64,000 nt of DNA from Stutzerimonas azotifigens (GTDB lineage: Bacteria > Pseudomonadota > Gammaproteobacteria > Pseudomonadales > Pseudomonadaceae), in contig NZ_JAAMRF010000001.1 in the NCBI RefSeq assembly GCF_013522725.1, positions 310,001 through 374,000 of the forward strand, given 5' to 3'. Below the pieces are notes generated by a model. That model was given only the letters and a program-made list of their open reading frames with translations, did not search any database and had not been told where the DNA came from. Below are positions 20,152 through 29,465 of this stretch, one piece after another. Position 1 is the stretch's first letter. Each line of letters starts with the position of its first letter. A program made the position numbers and the translations under genes.

Positions 20152-20439
20152 ATGCGCAAAGACAAGAAACAGGTGATTGGCGAAGAAATCGGTGACGAGT
20201 CGATCAAGCTGTTTCTGCAGCCGGAGCCGGCCGACGAAACGCCTGCTTCCTTGCACAAGCTGATCAAGGCCTACCGTGGGCTGCGTATCGATGATTTTGA
20301 GCGATTTCTCGGTTTCTTTGTCGAAGCCGGATACGACCTCAACGCCCGTGATGGTCGAGGTCAGGATTTCGTCCAGCTGATCGCCGATCAGCGCCAGGCA
20401 CAACCCTACATCGAACTGGTCGAGGCCGCGCGCCGTTGA
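20152..20439 (+). CDS. PA4642 family protein
   Basis: This 95-residue soluble protein (MRKDKKQVIGEEIGDESIK at the start, NARDGRGQDF in the middle) matches the small Pseudomonas family named after PA4642. No motif suggests an activity. It is preceded by CCCCGGAGGCAGC, a strong ribosome-binding site. It lies upstream of mqo on the same strand, as in P. aeruginosa. Confidence 0.88.
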   Translation: MRKDKKQVIGEEIGDESIKLFLQPEPADETPASLHKLIKAYRGLRIDDFERFLGFFVEAGYDLNARDGRGQDFVQLIADQRQAQPYIELVEAARR

Positions 20440-20781
20440 GTCGAGGCCCTTTTTCGCATCAAGAAGCCGCGTATCGATGATATCGTGCGCGCCGTCGCCG
20501 CAGGCGATGGTAAAAATTGCTGAACGATTTCCCCCGCTTTCGCTGCCTGTTCAGAGCTGATCGGACTTTCGAGTCCCGCTCCGGGTGCAAAGGCGGGAAG
20601 ATACGGGGCCAAAAGCCTCGCGTCTGAGCTGGCAGGTGTTGCTCGCCTGCCATGTCGAGCACCCGCTCGACCAACGGCACAGAATCCCCCTCCGGTTTCT
20701 GCCCGTCTGGCTGAAGGGTTTCACACGCACCGAATACGGCGGTCGTGACAGGTTTTTGCTGCGATTTTGGAGAAGGCGTTA
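20440..20781 (+). other. 342-bp mqo leader region
   Basis: No gene is seen. The region holds an inverted repeat GGCAGG/CCTGCC (20631-20651) and ends in the mqo ribosome-binding site GGAGAAGG. It probably contains the mqo promoter. I could not pick one with confidence. Confidence 0.5.
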
Positions 20782-22272
20782 ATGGCGCAACACGATAGCG
20801 AAGCAGTGGATATGGTGTTGGTGGGAGCCGGCATCATGAGCGCTACACTGGCGGTGCTGCTGAAGGAACTTGACCCTGAAATCCGTCTCGAGATCGTCGA
20901 GCTCCAGGAGGCTGGAGCTGTCGAAAGCTCCAATCCCTGGAATAACGCCGGTACCGGTCATGCCGGTTTGTGCGAGCTGAACTACACCCCTGAAGCGGCC
21001 GACGGCTCGATCGACATAAAGAAAGCGGTCACGATCAACACCCAGTTTGAAGTCTCCAAGCAGTTCTGGGCTCACCTGTGCGGTCGAGAAGGCTTCGGTT
21101 CGGCCAAGACCTTCATCAATGCCGTTCCGCACCTGAGCTTCGTTCGTGGTGCCAAGAACGTCCCCTACCTGCACAAGCGCTACGAGGCGCTGCGCAGTCA
21201 TCACGCCTTCGCCGACATGGTCTACACCGAGGACCGCGCCACCATGGCCGACTGGATGCCGCTGATGATGCCGGGCCGCGCGCCCGACGAGCCGATCGCC
21301 GCGACCCGTGCCATGAACGGTACCGACGTGAATTTCGGTGCGCTGACCAACCAGTTGCTGCAGTACCTCGCTCTCAAGCCGGGCGTTACCGTTACCTATA
21401 ACCATCGCGTCACCGACCTCGAGCGCAGCGGCAAGGGCTGGCGAGTGAAGGTCAAGGACAGCCGCAGCGGCGGTGAACGTGATATCCAGGCCGGGTTCGT
21501 CTTTCTCGGTGCCGGCGGTGGTGCGCTGCCGCTGCTGCAGATGTCGGGTATCAAGGAAGGCAAGGGTTTCGGCGGTTTCCCGGTCAGCGGCCAGTGGCTG
21601 CGTTGCGACAATCAGGAAATCGTCAAACAGCACCAGGCAAAGGTCTACAGCCTGGCCGCGGTTGGCGCCCCCCCGATGTCGGTGCCGCACCTCGACACCC
21701 GGGTGGTCGATGGCAACAAATCGCTGCTGTTCGGACCTTATGCGGGCTTCACCACCAAGTTCCTGAAGTACGGTTCGCCGCTCGACCTGCCGATGTCGAT
21801 TCGGCCGAGCAACCTCAAGCCGATGCTGGCCGTTGCACGCGACAACATGGACCTCACCCGCTACCTGATCCGAGAAGTCCGCCAGTCGATGCAGGATCGC
21901 CTGGACACGCTGCGCGGCTTCTACCCCGAAGCCAAGGCCGAGGACTGGCGCCTGGAAGTGGCCGGTCAGCGCGTGCAGATCATCAAGAAGGACCCGAAGA
22001 AGGGCGGCATCCTGCAGTTCGGTACCGAACTGGTGGCGGCCCGTGACGGCAGTATCGCGGCCCTGCTGGGCGCCTCCCCGGGCGCCTCGGTCACCGTTTC
22101 GATCATGCTCGAGCTGATCGAGCGCTGCTTCCCGGAAAAAGCCCAGTCGCAAGCCTGGGCGAGCAAGCTGGCGGAAATCTTCCCGGCTCGCGAGAAGCTT
22201 CTGGCCACCGACGCCGAGGTCTATCGGGAAGTCACCGCGCGTTCCGACGAGCGCCTGGGCCTGTCCTACTGA
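20782..22272 (+). CDS. mqo: malate:quinone oxidoreductase
   Basis: Mqo is a membrane-associated FAD enzyme that oxidises malate to oxaloacetate and passes electrons to quinone, replacing or adding to malate dehydrogenase in the TCA cycle. The 496-residue product has the FAD-binding [14 protein letters not shown] (about residues 12-25), the family segment [20 protein letters not shown], and a conserved C-terminal region [25 protein letters not shown] chose the ATG at 20782. A TTG at 20767 would put the ribosome-binding sequence inside the gene. Confidence 0.95.
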   Translation: MAQHDSEAVDMVLVGAGIMSATLAVLLKELDPEIRLEIVELQEAGAVESSNPWNNAGTGHAGLCELNYTPEAADGSIDIKKAVTINTQFEVSKQFWAHLCGREGFGSAKTFINAVPHLSFVRGAKNVPYLHKRYEALRSHHAFADMVYTEDRATMADWMPLMMPGRAPDEPIAATRAMNGTDVNFGALTNQLLQYLALKPGVTVTYNHRVTDLERSGKGWRVKVKDSRSGGERDIQAGFVFLGAGGGALPLLQMSGIKEGKGFGGFPVSGQWLRCDNQEIVKQHQAKVYSLAAVGAPPMSVPHLDTRVVDGNKSLLFGPYAGFTTKFLKYGSPLDLPMSIRPSNLKPMLAVARDNMDLTRYLIREVRQSMQDRLDTLRGFYPEAKAEDWRLEVAGQRVQIIKKDPKKGGILQFGTELVAARDGSIAALLGASPGASVTVSIMLELIERCFPEKAQSQAWASKLAEIFPAREKLLATDAEVYREVTARSDERLGLSY

Positions 22273-22447
22273 CAGGCCTCCGGCGTTTCCAGGCGGTCGG
22301 CCCGGGAGCGCCGAAGCTGCTGCGCTGGTGTCGGCTCGATTGCCGGCGTCCTGTCCGTTTCGGTTACGATCGGCTCGCTGTCAGCGGCCGGTCCGTCTGG
22401 CTATACTGCGGCCCGTTCCTTCCCAACCCTCACCTGGAGTAGACAGC

Positions 22448-23032
22448 ATGCTGCAACGCCTGTTGTTCGGTCTTGTCACGGTAGCGGCGCTCGGCCTGGT
22501 CGGCTGCGCCCACAGCCCCCAGCAGCTCGATCCGCATCCCAAGCTCACCGGCACCATCAATCCGGTCGGTCAAGGCCAGCCGGTCATGGTGCGCGTCGTG
22601 GATGGTCGTCCCTCGTCGACGCTCGGCACCCGCGGCGGCCTCTATCCCGAGACCAGTGCGGTCATCGTTCCGGCCGACAAGGTGATACCCAAGCTGCAGG
22701 CCCAGGCCGAAGCCGCGGTTCGCCTGCTCGGTTTCACGCCGTCGGCCAATGCCTTCAATGCGCCTCAGCTGACCCTGACCCTCGCGGACCTGAAGTACCA
22801 GTCGCCCAAGGAAGGCCTATACGTTACCGAAGCCACGATCGGCGCCACCTTCCGCGTCGATGCGCAGAACGGGGGCCGACGTTACAACGGTCGCTACGGG
22901 GCGACGCTGAACCAGCGCTTCGGCATGGCGCCGAACGAGCAGACCAACACCAAGCTGGTCAGCGAGGTACTCAGCGATGCGCTGACCCGCGTCTTCAACG
23001 ACCAGAACATCGGTCAGCTGTTGGCCCAGTGA
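22448..23032 (+). CDS. YajG family lipoprotein
   Basis: This 194-residue lipoprotein has a signal peptide ending in the lipobox LVGC (Cys at about residue 19), so it is lipidated and probably outer-membrane bound. The mature part follows the YajG pattern, including MVRVVDGRPSSTLGTRGG. The role is not established. The ATG at 22448 follows GGAG. The longer frame upstream has no support. It ends just before a strong terminator. Confidence 0.87.
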   Translation: MLQRLLFGLVTVAALGLVGCAHSPQQLDPHPKLTGTINPVGQGQPVMVRVVDGRPSSTLGTRGGLYPETSAVIVPADKVIPKLQAQAEAAVRLLGFTPSANAFNAPQLTLTLADLKYQSPKEGLYVTEATIGATFRVDAQNGGRRYNGRYGATLNQRFGMAPNEQTNTKLVSEVLSDALTRVFNDQNIGQLLAQ

Positions 23033-23048
23033 CCTGAGCCCGTCCTCG

Positions 23049-23075
23049 AAAGCCCGCTCTCGAGCGGGCTTTTTC
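23049..23075 (+). terminator. terminator after yajG-like gene
   Basis: AAGCCCGCT and AGCGGGCTT form the stem, followed by TTTTT. It is a standard intrinsic terminator 17 bp past the stop codon. Confidence 0.9.
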
Positions 23076-23104
23076 ATGGGCGAATGCTTGCCGGTGCGCA
23101 ATGC

Positions 23105-23130
23105 AAACGCCCCGCAGGGGCGGGGCGTTT
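23105..23130. terminator. terminator of the DUF1329 gene
   Basis: AAACGCCCCG and CGGGGCGTTT make a 10-bp stem with a 6-nt loop, A-rich on the left. It works for minus-strand transcription coming from the DUF1329 gene and may work in both directions. Confidence 0.85.
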
Positions 23131-23148
23131 TGCAGGGTAGGGGAGCGG

Positions 23149-24510
23149 TCAGCGCACGCCGGCGTTACGCAGTGCTGCCGGGGTGTACTGGTTGGAATGC
23201 GCCTTATAGTTGTAGGTGTAGGGGTTGCGCTCCTCGTTTTTCATACCCATCACCAGATAGCGACCGGAGATCAGGTCGTAGAGGGTTTCCATCGCGTACA
23301 GCGGAACCTGCACGTTATAGAAATACAGGGCATGCGCCTCGGCTACACGCCAGAGCTGGCCGCGGCCGTCGTAATGGTCGACGATCGCTGCCTGCCAGGT
23401 GTCTTCGTCGATGAAGAAGTGGCGCTTGGCATAGATGTGGCGTTCGCCGCTCTTGAGCGTCGCTTCGACCTCCCACACGCGGTGCAGCTCGTAGCGGGTC
23501 AGGTCCTGGTTGATGTGGCCGGCCTTGACGATATCGCTGTACTTGAGCTGCGGCGAATCCAGGCGGTAGGAGTTGTAGGGGATGTACAGCTCCTTCTTGC
23601 CCACCAGCTTCCAGTCGTAGCGATCCGGGGCGCCGTTGAACAGGTCCAGGTTGTCGGAGGTGCGCAGGCCGTCGGCCGCGGTGCCGGGGCCGTCATAGGC
23701 CACCTGCGGGGCGCGGCGCACACGGCGCTGGCCGGCGTTGTAGATCCACGCCATGCGCGGTTCCTTCACCTGATCCAGGGTCTCGTGGACCAGCAGCACG
23801 TTACCGGCCAGGCGCGAGGGTTCGGTGACCTGTTGCTTGAAGTAGAACAGGACGTTGCCGTGCTTCTCTGGGCTGTAGTCGGTCAGGGTGTTGGCGTAGA
23901 TCACCTCGTCGACGAACTTGACCAGGCTGAAGTTGCCATTGACCTGCGGGGTGGCCTGGGCGACTACGCGCCGTGCCGAGCCGCCGCGATAGCGGGTGAT
24001 GTGGTTCCAGATGACTTCCAGGCCGTCCTGGGGGATCGGGAAGGCGACAGCGGTATCGAAGTTTTCCAGGCCGTTGCCGCCGCGGACCAGGTTGGTGCGG
24101 GTGGCGTTGCGCTTGGCTGCCTCGTAGATGCTCTGAGGCATGGCGGCGCTGCGGCGGGTCTCGAACACCGGCATCCGATACGTGTCCGGATAGCGCTTGA
24201 ACATGGCGAGCTGGCCAGGCGAGAGGTTGTCCTTGTACTGGTCGACATTCTCGGCGGTGATGACGAACTTGGGTTTGTCATTCGGGAAAGGGTCGGTCAC
24301 GAAGCCGGTGTCGGTGACAGGTGCGGCGTTCTCCGGCAAACCGCCTGTCCACTCCGGAATGGTGCCTGCGGCGTTGCCCGCCTTTTCCGCGCCTATCGGC
24401 GTGAGGCTGGCGCCCAGCTTGGCCGCATCGGAATCCGATACCGCCGCCATGGCGCTGGCAGCCAGCAGAGAGAGAGTGAAAGCCCCCGTTTTCAGCATTA
24501 TTCGTTTCAT
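23149..24510 (-). CDS. DUF1329 outer-membrane/periplasmic protein
   Basis: This 453-residue exported protein has a signal peptide (MKRIML then a hydrophobic stretch, cleavage after AMA at about residue 22) and is full length for DUF1329. The family lies near LolB/LppX-like folds and is often encoded beside RND exporters or with DUF1302 proteins in lipid or sterol-related clusters. Here it stands alone. The segment LGASLTPIGAEKAGNAAGTIPEWTGG is the family hallmark N-terminus. The function is unknown. Confidence 0.88.
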   Translation of the reverse strand: MKRIMLKTGAFTLSLLAASAMAAVSDSDAAKLGASLTPIGAEKAGNAAGTIPEWTGGLPENAAPVTDTGFVTDPFPNDKPKFVITAENVDQYKDNLSPGQLAMFKRYPDTYRMPVFETRRSAAMPQSIYEAAKRNATRTNLVRGGNGLENFDTAVAFPIPQDGLEVIWNHITRYRGGSARRVVAQATPQVNGNFSLVKFVDEVIYANTLTDYSPEKHGNVLFYFKQQVTEPSRLAGNVLLVHETLDQVKEPRMAWIYNAGQRRVRRAPQVAYDGPGTAADGLRTSDNLDLFNGAPDRYDWKLVGKKELYIPYNSYRLDSPQLKYSDIVKAGHINQDLTRYELHRVWEVEATLKSGERHIYAKRHFFIDEDTWQAAIVDHYDGRGQLWRVAEAHALYFYNVQVPLYAMETLYDLISGRYLVMGMKNEERNPYTYNYKAHSNQYTPAALRNAGVR

Positions 24511-24834
24511 TTGTTCTTATTCCTGTAATCCTGAAGCGCATTGACCATCGTGCCGTCGTTATTCAGTCGCAGGGCCGGTGGCGCCGAAGGGGCGTCACGG
24601 GGTCTTGGCCTGATAGCGGGCGTTCCCGGGGCTTCTGGCTGTTCCGCCTGGCATGTTCACATGCTCTGGATAGGCCCTTCGGGGGTTTTGAGGGTGCAGC
24701 CGGGCGCCACTATAGTCAAGGACGCCACGGCTTAGGAACGACCATAAACGAGGCAAATGCCGCCTGAATGGTCACGGTCGGTCTGTCGGCAGGAGGGAGG
24801 TGGCGCCCCGCGCGAGCGTCGCCAGGCGTCGGGG
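24511..24834. other. 324-bp spacer upstream of the DUF1329 gene
   Basis: I see no gene. It contains the DUF1329 promoter and the 3' end of the acyltransferase transcript. No clear terminator stem with a T-run was found in it. Confidence 0.5.
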
Positions 24835-25995
24835 TCAGCCGTTCCGGCGGATCTGGTACTGGTTGCGAACCGGGGTGGCGTACTGCTCGACAAGATATGG
24901 CTGCTGCGCGCTCGGGCAGGCCGCCAGACGCTTGCTCCACTCGGCATGGGCACGCTGCAGTTCATGCTCGCCGAACAGCGTGGCGGCGTCCGGCACCTCC
25001 AGTGCGGGGTCCTTGCCAGCCCACATGTGATAGGCCAGGTAGTTCACCGGGAACAGGCGGTAGTTGCCGAGGATCTCCCGATCCAGCGCCACCGCGAACT
25101 GCTTGGCATCTTCGGGGACGCGCTCCATCGGGGCGCCGAAATGGACGTGTACCCGTCCTTTGTAGCCGGTGATGCCCAGGGCGATGCTGGCATCGTCTTC
25201 GCCCGGCGCCTTGGTGTAACTGCCGGTGGTGGAGCGGATGTAGAGCTCACGTGCCTTGGCCTGGTCGCACGGGTCGTATTCGTAGCTGATCGAGACCGGC
25301 GTTGGGTGCAGTTCGGCCATCGCCTCGGCGAAGGGCGCGTCCTTGCGGCTCATGTGCAGCATCTTGAGAATCGCCGAGTCGGTTCGATCGTCCCCGTCCT
25401 TGGCGCGCCCTTCGGCTTGGGCGATCCAGACCGACTCGCCGTCATGGCGGATTGAATGATTGATGTACGCCGAGAGCATTTGGTACGCCGCGAGCTTTTC
25501 ACGCCTGCCGGTGATCGAACGATGAACGATGAAGCTCTTGTTCAGGCGCATCAGGTCGCTGACGAAGGGGCGCTGCAGCAGGTTGTCGCCGATGGCGATG
25601 CGCGGCGTGCGCAGGCCTGCCTGGTATACGGCGTAGTTGACGAACGCCGGGTCCATCACGATGTCGCGGTGGTTGGCGAGGAACAGGTAGGCGCAGCCAC
25701 GCTGCAACTGTTCAAGGCCTGAATAGGTGATACCGTCTGTAGCGCGCTCGATGGTGCGGTCGATATAAGGCTCGATCTTCTCCTGCAGCGCGTCGACCGT
25801 CGCCAGCCCGGCGAACTCCTTGCGCAGGCGATGGGCGATCAGGGGCTTGAGCGCCCAGCCAAGGGTTCCCGCCAGACGGGGAAAGCGAAACCTCGCGAGA
25901 ATCGCGAGAAAGGTCTGGTCGTTGAACAGGCGCGCCATGACAGTGGGGACTTCGGCGTCAGCGTAAGGTCGGATGGCTTCGAATTCGTCCATCAT
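24835..25995 (-). CDS. glycerolipid acyltransferase family protein (PlsC-like)
   Basis: This 386-residue protein has a PlsC-type acyltransferase domain in its middle. The block normally written HxxxxD reads NHRDIVMDP, so the aspartate after His is at +6, or +2 if the RD pair is counted. A later block VHRSITGRR and the AEGRAKDGDD segment fit the family's second and third blocks. It probably acylates a lysophospholipid or related acceptor. Translation starts at one of two adjacent ATGs after AAAGAGAGC. It is divergent from the CPxCG gene. Confidence 0.78.
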   Translation of the reverse strand: MMDEFEAIRPYADAEVPTVMARLFNDQTFLAILARFRFPRLAGTLGWALKPLIAHRLRKEFAGLATVDALQEKIEPYIDRTIERATDGITYSGLEQLQRGCAYLFLANHRDIVMDPAFVNYAVYQAGLRTPRIAIGDNLLQRPFVSDLMRLNKSFIVHRSITGRREKLAAYQMLSAYINHSIRHDGESVWIAQAEGRAKDGDDRTDSAILKMLHMSRKDAPFAEAMAELHPTPVSISYEYDPCDQAKARELYIRSTTGSYTKAPGEDDASIALGITGYKGRVHVHFGAPMERVPEDAKQFAVALDREILGNYRLFPVNYLAYHMWAGKDPALEVPDAATLFGEHELQRAHAEWSKRLAACPSAQQPYLVEQYATPVRNQYQIRRNG

Positions 25996-26043
25996 GCTCT
26001 CTTTGAGGTAACGGCGTGGCCGGCGCGTATGTAGGGCCGGTAA

Positions 26044-26057
26044 CTAGACGGTCATTA
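26044..26057 (+). promoter_or_regulatory. possible TetR-type half-site pair
   Basis: CTAGACGGTCATTA resembles the sequence before the old-yellow-enzyme gene (CTAGAC-GACC-GGTCATT) with the four central bases missing. It lies between the divergent acyltransferase and CPxCG genes. Confidence 0.3.
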
Positions 26058-26085
26058 TACCGACAAGTCACACAGGAGACCGGTG

Positions 26086-26268
26086 ATGCTGGAAACCCAG
26101 GACTACGCATGCCCCTATTGCGGAGAACCGGTCGAGGCGGTGCTCGATCTGTCCGCCGGGGATCAGCAGTACACCGAAGACTGCCCGGTGTGCTGCCGGC
26201 CAATCGTATTCGACCTGCGCACCGATGGTGTCGACTGGCAGCTGGCTGCGTTGCGGGAGGATGAGTGA
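26086..26268 (+). CDS. CPxCG zinc-ribbon-like small protein
   Basis: This 60-residue cysteine-rich protein has CPYCGE near the N-terminus and CPVCCRP in the middle, so it probably binds one zinc. It is acidic otherwise, with a C-terminal Trp. The ATG at 26086 is 9 nt after GGAG. The GTG three bases earlier is an alternative. The stop overlaps the next start (TGATG), so the two small genes are coupled. The function is unknown. Confidence 0.85.
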   Translation: MLETQDYACPYCGEPVEAVLDLSAGDQQYTEDCPVCCRPIVFDLRTDGVDWQLAALREDE

Positions 26269-26528
26269 TGCGGCGCATCTACGAACCACGCGATTTGCTG
26301 GAGGCCCAGATGCTGGTCGGCATGCTCGCTGCGGAGGGCATCATGGCCTTCGTTTCCGGGCAGCACCTGATCGGCGCGATAGGCGAGCTGCCTGCCGCCG
26401 GTTTGCTGGGATTGCAGGTGGCCGAGGCGGATGCAGAGCGGGCGCGGACGTTGATCGCCGAGTACAATGGCGCCGATCCCTTGCCCGGTGACGAGCCGGA
26501 AAGCTATCCGGGCGAGCTGATCTGCTGA
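26268..26528 (+). CDS. DUF2007 domain protein
   Basis: This 86-residue protein of the DUF2007 (putative signal-transducing) family starts MRRIYEPRDLLEAQMLVGML, the family hallmark for PII-like small proteins, and ends in an acidic tail. No binding residues can be named. It overlaps the upstream CPxCG gene by 1 bp and shares its transcript. Confidence 0.82.
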   Translation: MRRIYEPRDLLEAQMLVGMLAAEGIMAFVSGQHLIGAIGELPAAGLLGLQVAEADAERARTLIAEYNGADPLPGDEPESYPGELIC

Positions 26529-26567
26529 CCGCCCTCCGTTCATCCCCCGCCCGATGAGTTCTGCAAA

Positions 26568-27188
26568 ATGTGTGGCCGCTTCGCCTTTTTTCGCTGGAAT
26601 CCCGACTTTGCGCAATTGCCGGGGTTTCCCGCCGATCAGCAACCTCACTGGAGCCTGGCGCCTGGCGCTTCGGTCCTGCTGCTGCACGACGCCGGCGAGG
26701 GCACGCGGTTGAACCGGGTGCGCTGGGGTCTTACCCCCGCCTGGCTTTCCGATCTCTCCCGCACGCCGGCCCAGGCGCGCGCCGAAACCCTGGCCGAGCA
26801 GCCGATGTTTCGTGATGCCTTTCGCCAGCGGCGGGGGCTGCTGCCGGCCAACGGCTTTTACGAATGGCGTGGCAATCAGCGCAAGCGGCCGTTCTGGATG
26901 ACCGGCGAGGACTCGATTCTTTATTTCGCGGCCCTGTGGGAGGCCTACCCGGTGCAGGGTCATACCTACCTGAGCGCGGCGGTGGTGACCCTGCCTGCGG
27001 CCAGCCTGCGCCGACCGCTGATTCTCGATGCGGCCGGGCAGGCCGCCTGGCTCGATCCGCGTACGCCCCCGAGCGAACTCGACGCGCTACTCGCCGCTCC
27101 GCAGCAGCCACTGCGCGAGCGCCCGCTGGCGACGCTGGTCAACGACCCAAACCTCGACAGCCCGGAATGTCTGACGCCCGCCAACTAG
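26568..27188 (+). CDS. divergent SRAP (YedK/HMCES-like) protein
   Basis: SRAP proteins seal abasic sites in single-stranded DNA through a thiazolidine link to Cys2. This 206-residue member keeps Cys2 (MCGRFAFF), the WGLTPAW loop (about residues 53-59) and Glu99 in NGFYEWR. The conserved Asn of the NAR motif is replaced (QARAET, Gln69). The usual IHxRMP segment with its catalytic His is reduced to SLRRPLIL (about 146-153), so there is no His there. It may be a second paralogue with altered or lost activity. No LexA box is seen upstream. Confidence 0.85.
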   Translation: MCGRFAFFRWNPDFAQLPGFPADQQPHWSLAPGASVLLLHDAGEGTRLNRVRWGLTPAWLSDLSRTPAQARAETLAEQPMFRDAFRQRRGLLPANGFYEWRGNQRKRPFWMTGEDSILYFAALWEAYPVQGHTYLSAAVVTLPAASLRRPLILDAAGQAAWLDPRTPPSELDALLAAPQQPLRERPLATLVNDPNLDSPECLTPAN

Positions 27189-27192
27189 GGCG

Positions 27193-29322
27193 TCAGACCT
27201 TGAACTGATTGATCAGGCGGCGCTGCTGCTCGGCCAGCTTGGTCAGGCCTGCGCTGGCACGGCTGGCCTCTTCGGCGCCCCCTGCGACTTCCTGGGCGAC
27301 CTGGCCGATGTTGCTGACGTTGCGGTTGATGTCCTCGGAAACCGCGCTCTGCTGTTCCGCGGCGCTGGCGATCTGGGTATTCATGTCGTTGATCACCGAC
27401 ACGGCCTGGGTGATCGACTCCAGGGCGCGGGCCGCCTCGCTGGCCTGCTGCACGCTCTGTTCCGTACGCAACTGGCTGTTTTCCATGACCTGAACCACAC
27501 CGCGGGTGCCTTCCTGCAGCTGCTGGATCATGCTCTGGATTTCGCCCGTGGCCTGCTGCGTCTTTTGCGCGAGGTTGCGCACCTCGTCGGCCACCACGGC
27601 GAAACCACGGCCCTGCTCGCCGGCGCGCGCGGCCTCGATGGCCGCGTTGAGAGCCAGCAGGTTGGTCTGCTCGGCGATGCTGCGGATGGTGACCAAAATG
27701 GTGTCGATATTCTCGCTGTTCCGGGCCAGTGTCTGCACCACGCCCACCGCGCGGCCGATCTCGCCGGCCAGATCGCCGATGGTGCCGGCGGTTTCCTGCA
27801 CGACCTGCTTGCCCTGGCGTGCGGCCCGGTCGGCGTTGTTGGCCGCTTCGGCCGCTTGCGTGGCGTTACGTGCCACATCCTGGGCGGTGGCGGTCATCTC
27901 GTGGACCGAGGTGGCGACCTGTTCGATCTCGGCCAGTTGCTTCTGCACCCCCTTGTCGGTGCGAATGGCAATGTCGGCGGTATTTTCCGAGGCGTCGCTG
28001 ACCTGCTGCACCGAGCCGACCACGTTGCCGATCATCGTTTGCAATTTTCCGAGAAACGCGTTGAAGCCCTTGGCGATCTGCCCCAGCTCGTTGCGGCTGT
28101 CGACGTGCAAGCGCTGTGTGAGATCACCGTCGCCCTGGGCAATGTCATCCAGCATGACCACCATCTGGCGCAGCGGGCGGGTCAGACGATGGCTGATGAT
28201 CCAGACGAGGGCCAGGCCGGCAGCGGCGACCAGCAGGCCGATCACCAACATGCTGATCAGGTTGCTGTCATGGTTGGAGGAGAGGGTATCGATCAGTTGC
28301 TGGTGTTCCTGCATCACCACGGCGATGGGCATTTCCAATGCCAGGGTCCAACGCGCATCGGTGCCGGAGAAGCTGAACGGCAGGAACAGCTCGATCAGCC
28401 CCCGCGGCTGGTCGATCTGGTAGAGGTATTCCCCGGCCTTGAGCTGCTGCGCATGGGCCAGGTCCTCAGGCTCGAGCACATCGCTGGCGGGTTTGCCGAT
28501 CATGGACTTGTCGCGCGAGTAGGCGGCCAGACGGCCGTTGTTGGAGATCAGCGAAATCTCGCCGGCGCCGCCGTAGAGCTGTCCGTTGGCTTCGATGAGC
28601 AGTTGCTGGATGAAGTCGACCTCGAGGTCCGCGCCGATGATGCCCTGAAACTGGCCGTCAATCAGGATAGGGGCGTTGAAGGAGGCGAGCAGGGTGGTCT
28701 TGCCGCCTGCCTCGTAGGGCGCAGGGTCGACGACGCAGGGCTTGAGGGTTTCCTTCGGGCACAGGTAATACTCGCCGGCGCGCACGCCCGTGGGCAGCAT
28801 CGAGGTGTTCTCGATCTCCGTCAGCGTGTCGAGGGCGAGCTTTCCGCCGACGTCGCGGTGCAGCCAGGTGGCGAAGCGGCCGTTGAGCATGCCGGGCGCA
28901 TCGCGGCGGTACATGATGTCGTTGGCGTCGATGGCGTTCGGTTCCCAGGCGATGAAGATGCTCTGCAGTACCTGGTTCTGGTCGAGGGTTTCTCGAGCCA
29001 GGTTGATCAGCTCCTCGCGGCGCAGGTTGGCCAGCGGCATGCCGTCGTCGCCGGTCTTGCCTGTCAGCGAATTGACCCGGGCGAGTTCGGCGGTGATCAG
29101 CAGGGGCGTCTGCAGCTGTGACTGGATACGGCTGATCTGCAGCTGGGCGAGGGCCGTGACGCGCTGCTCGACCATGGTCTTGGTGATCGCGCTGGTACGG
29201 GATTCGACGAGCGCCTGGGTGCGCTCACCGGAGTACATCACATAAAGCAGTAGGGCCGCGATGATGGCGACGATGCTTGCGCCGGCGAGTGCGGCGAATG
29301 CGGTCTGAACGGATCGGAACAT
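27193..29322 (-). CDS. methyl-accepting chemotaxis protein with Cache sensor
   Basis: This 709-residue chemoreceptor has a membrane helix at about residues 10-30, a periplasmic double-Cache-like domain to about residue 350, a second helix (about 357-378), a HAMP domain ([16 protein letters not shown]), and the long signalling coiled coil with the highly conserved tip [20 protein letters not shown]. It ends at KV with no CheB/CheR-binding pentapeptide. The ligand is not evident. It converges with the SRAP gene, 4 bp apart. Confidence 0.93.
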   Translation of the reverse strand: MFRSVQTAFAALAGASIVAIIAALLLYVMYSGERTQALVESRTSAITKTMVEQRVTALAQLQISRIQSQLQTPLLITAELARVNSLTGKTGDDGMPLANLRREELINLARETLDQNQVLQSIFIAWEPNAIDANDIMYRRDAPGMLNGRFATWLHRDVGGKLALDTLTEIENTSMLPTGVRAGEYYLCPKETLKPCVVDPAPYEAGGKTTLLASFNAPILIDGQFQGIIGADLEVDFIQQLLIEANGQLYGGAGEISLISNNGRLAAYSRDKSMIGKPASDVLEPEDLAHAQQLKAGEYLYQIDQPRGLIELFLPFSFSGTDARWTLALEMPIAVVMQEHQQLIDTLSSNHDSNLISMLVIGLLVAAAGLALVWIISHRLTRPLRQMVVMLDDIAQGDGDLTQRLHVDSRNELGQIAKGFNAFLGKLQTMIGNVVGSVQQVSDASENTADIAIRTDKGVQKQLAEIEQVATSVHEMTATAQDVARNATQAAEAANNADRAARQGKQVVQETAGTIGDLAGEIGRAVGVVQTLARNSENIDTILVTIRSIAEQTNLLALNAAIEAARAGEQGRGFAVVADEVRNLAQKTQQATGEIQSMIQQLQEGTRGVVQVMENSQLRTEQSVQQASEAARALESITQAVSVINDMNTQIASAAEQQSAVSEDINRNVSNIGQVAQEVAGGAEEASRASAGLTKLAEQQRRLINQFKV

Positions 29323-29465
29323 GACGAACAGCCTTCTTATGGGTATGGCCCGTTATCGGCTGTCGTCATGAAAACTGAAATTTTGCGATACAAAGAGCGG
29401 GCGGCGCGCTTGCCGGGGTCACTGGCCGGTTCTAGCATACGCGCCACGTTTTATGGAGAAGCGCC

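Noticed and set aside
19939-20403. N-terminal extension of the SulP protein
   Set aside because: The upstream 155 codons overlap the PA4642-family gene and lack family similarity; the ATG at 19938 has a strong ribosome-binding site.
27565-29121. 518-codon plus-strand frame
   Set aside because: It is the antisense shadow of the chemoreceptor gene; no domain or start signal.
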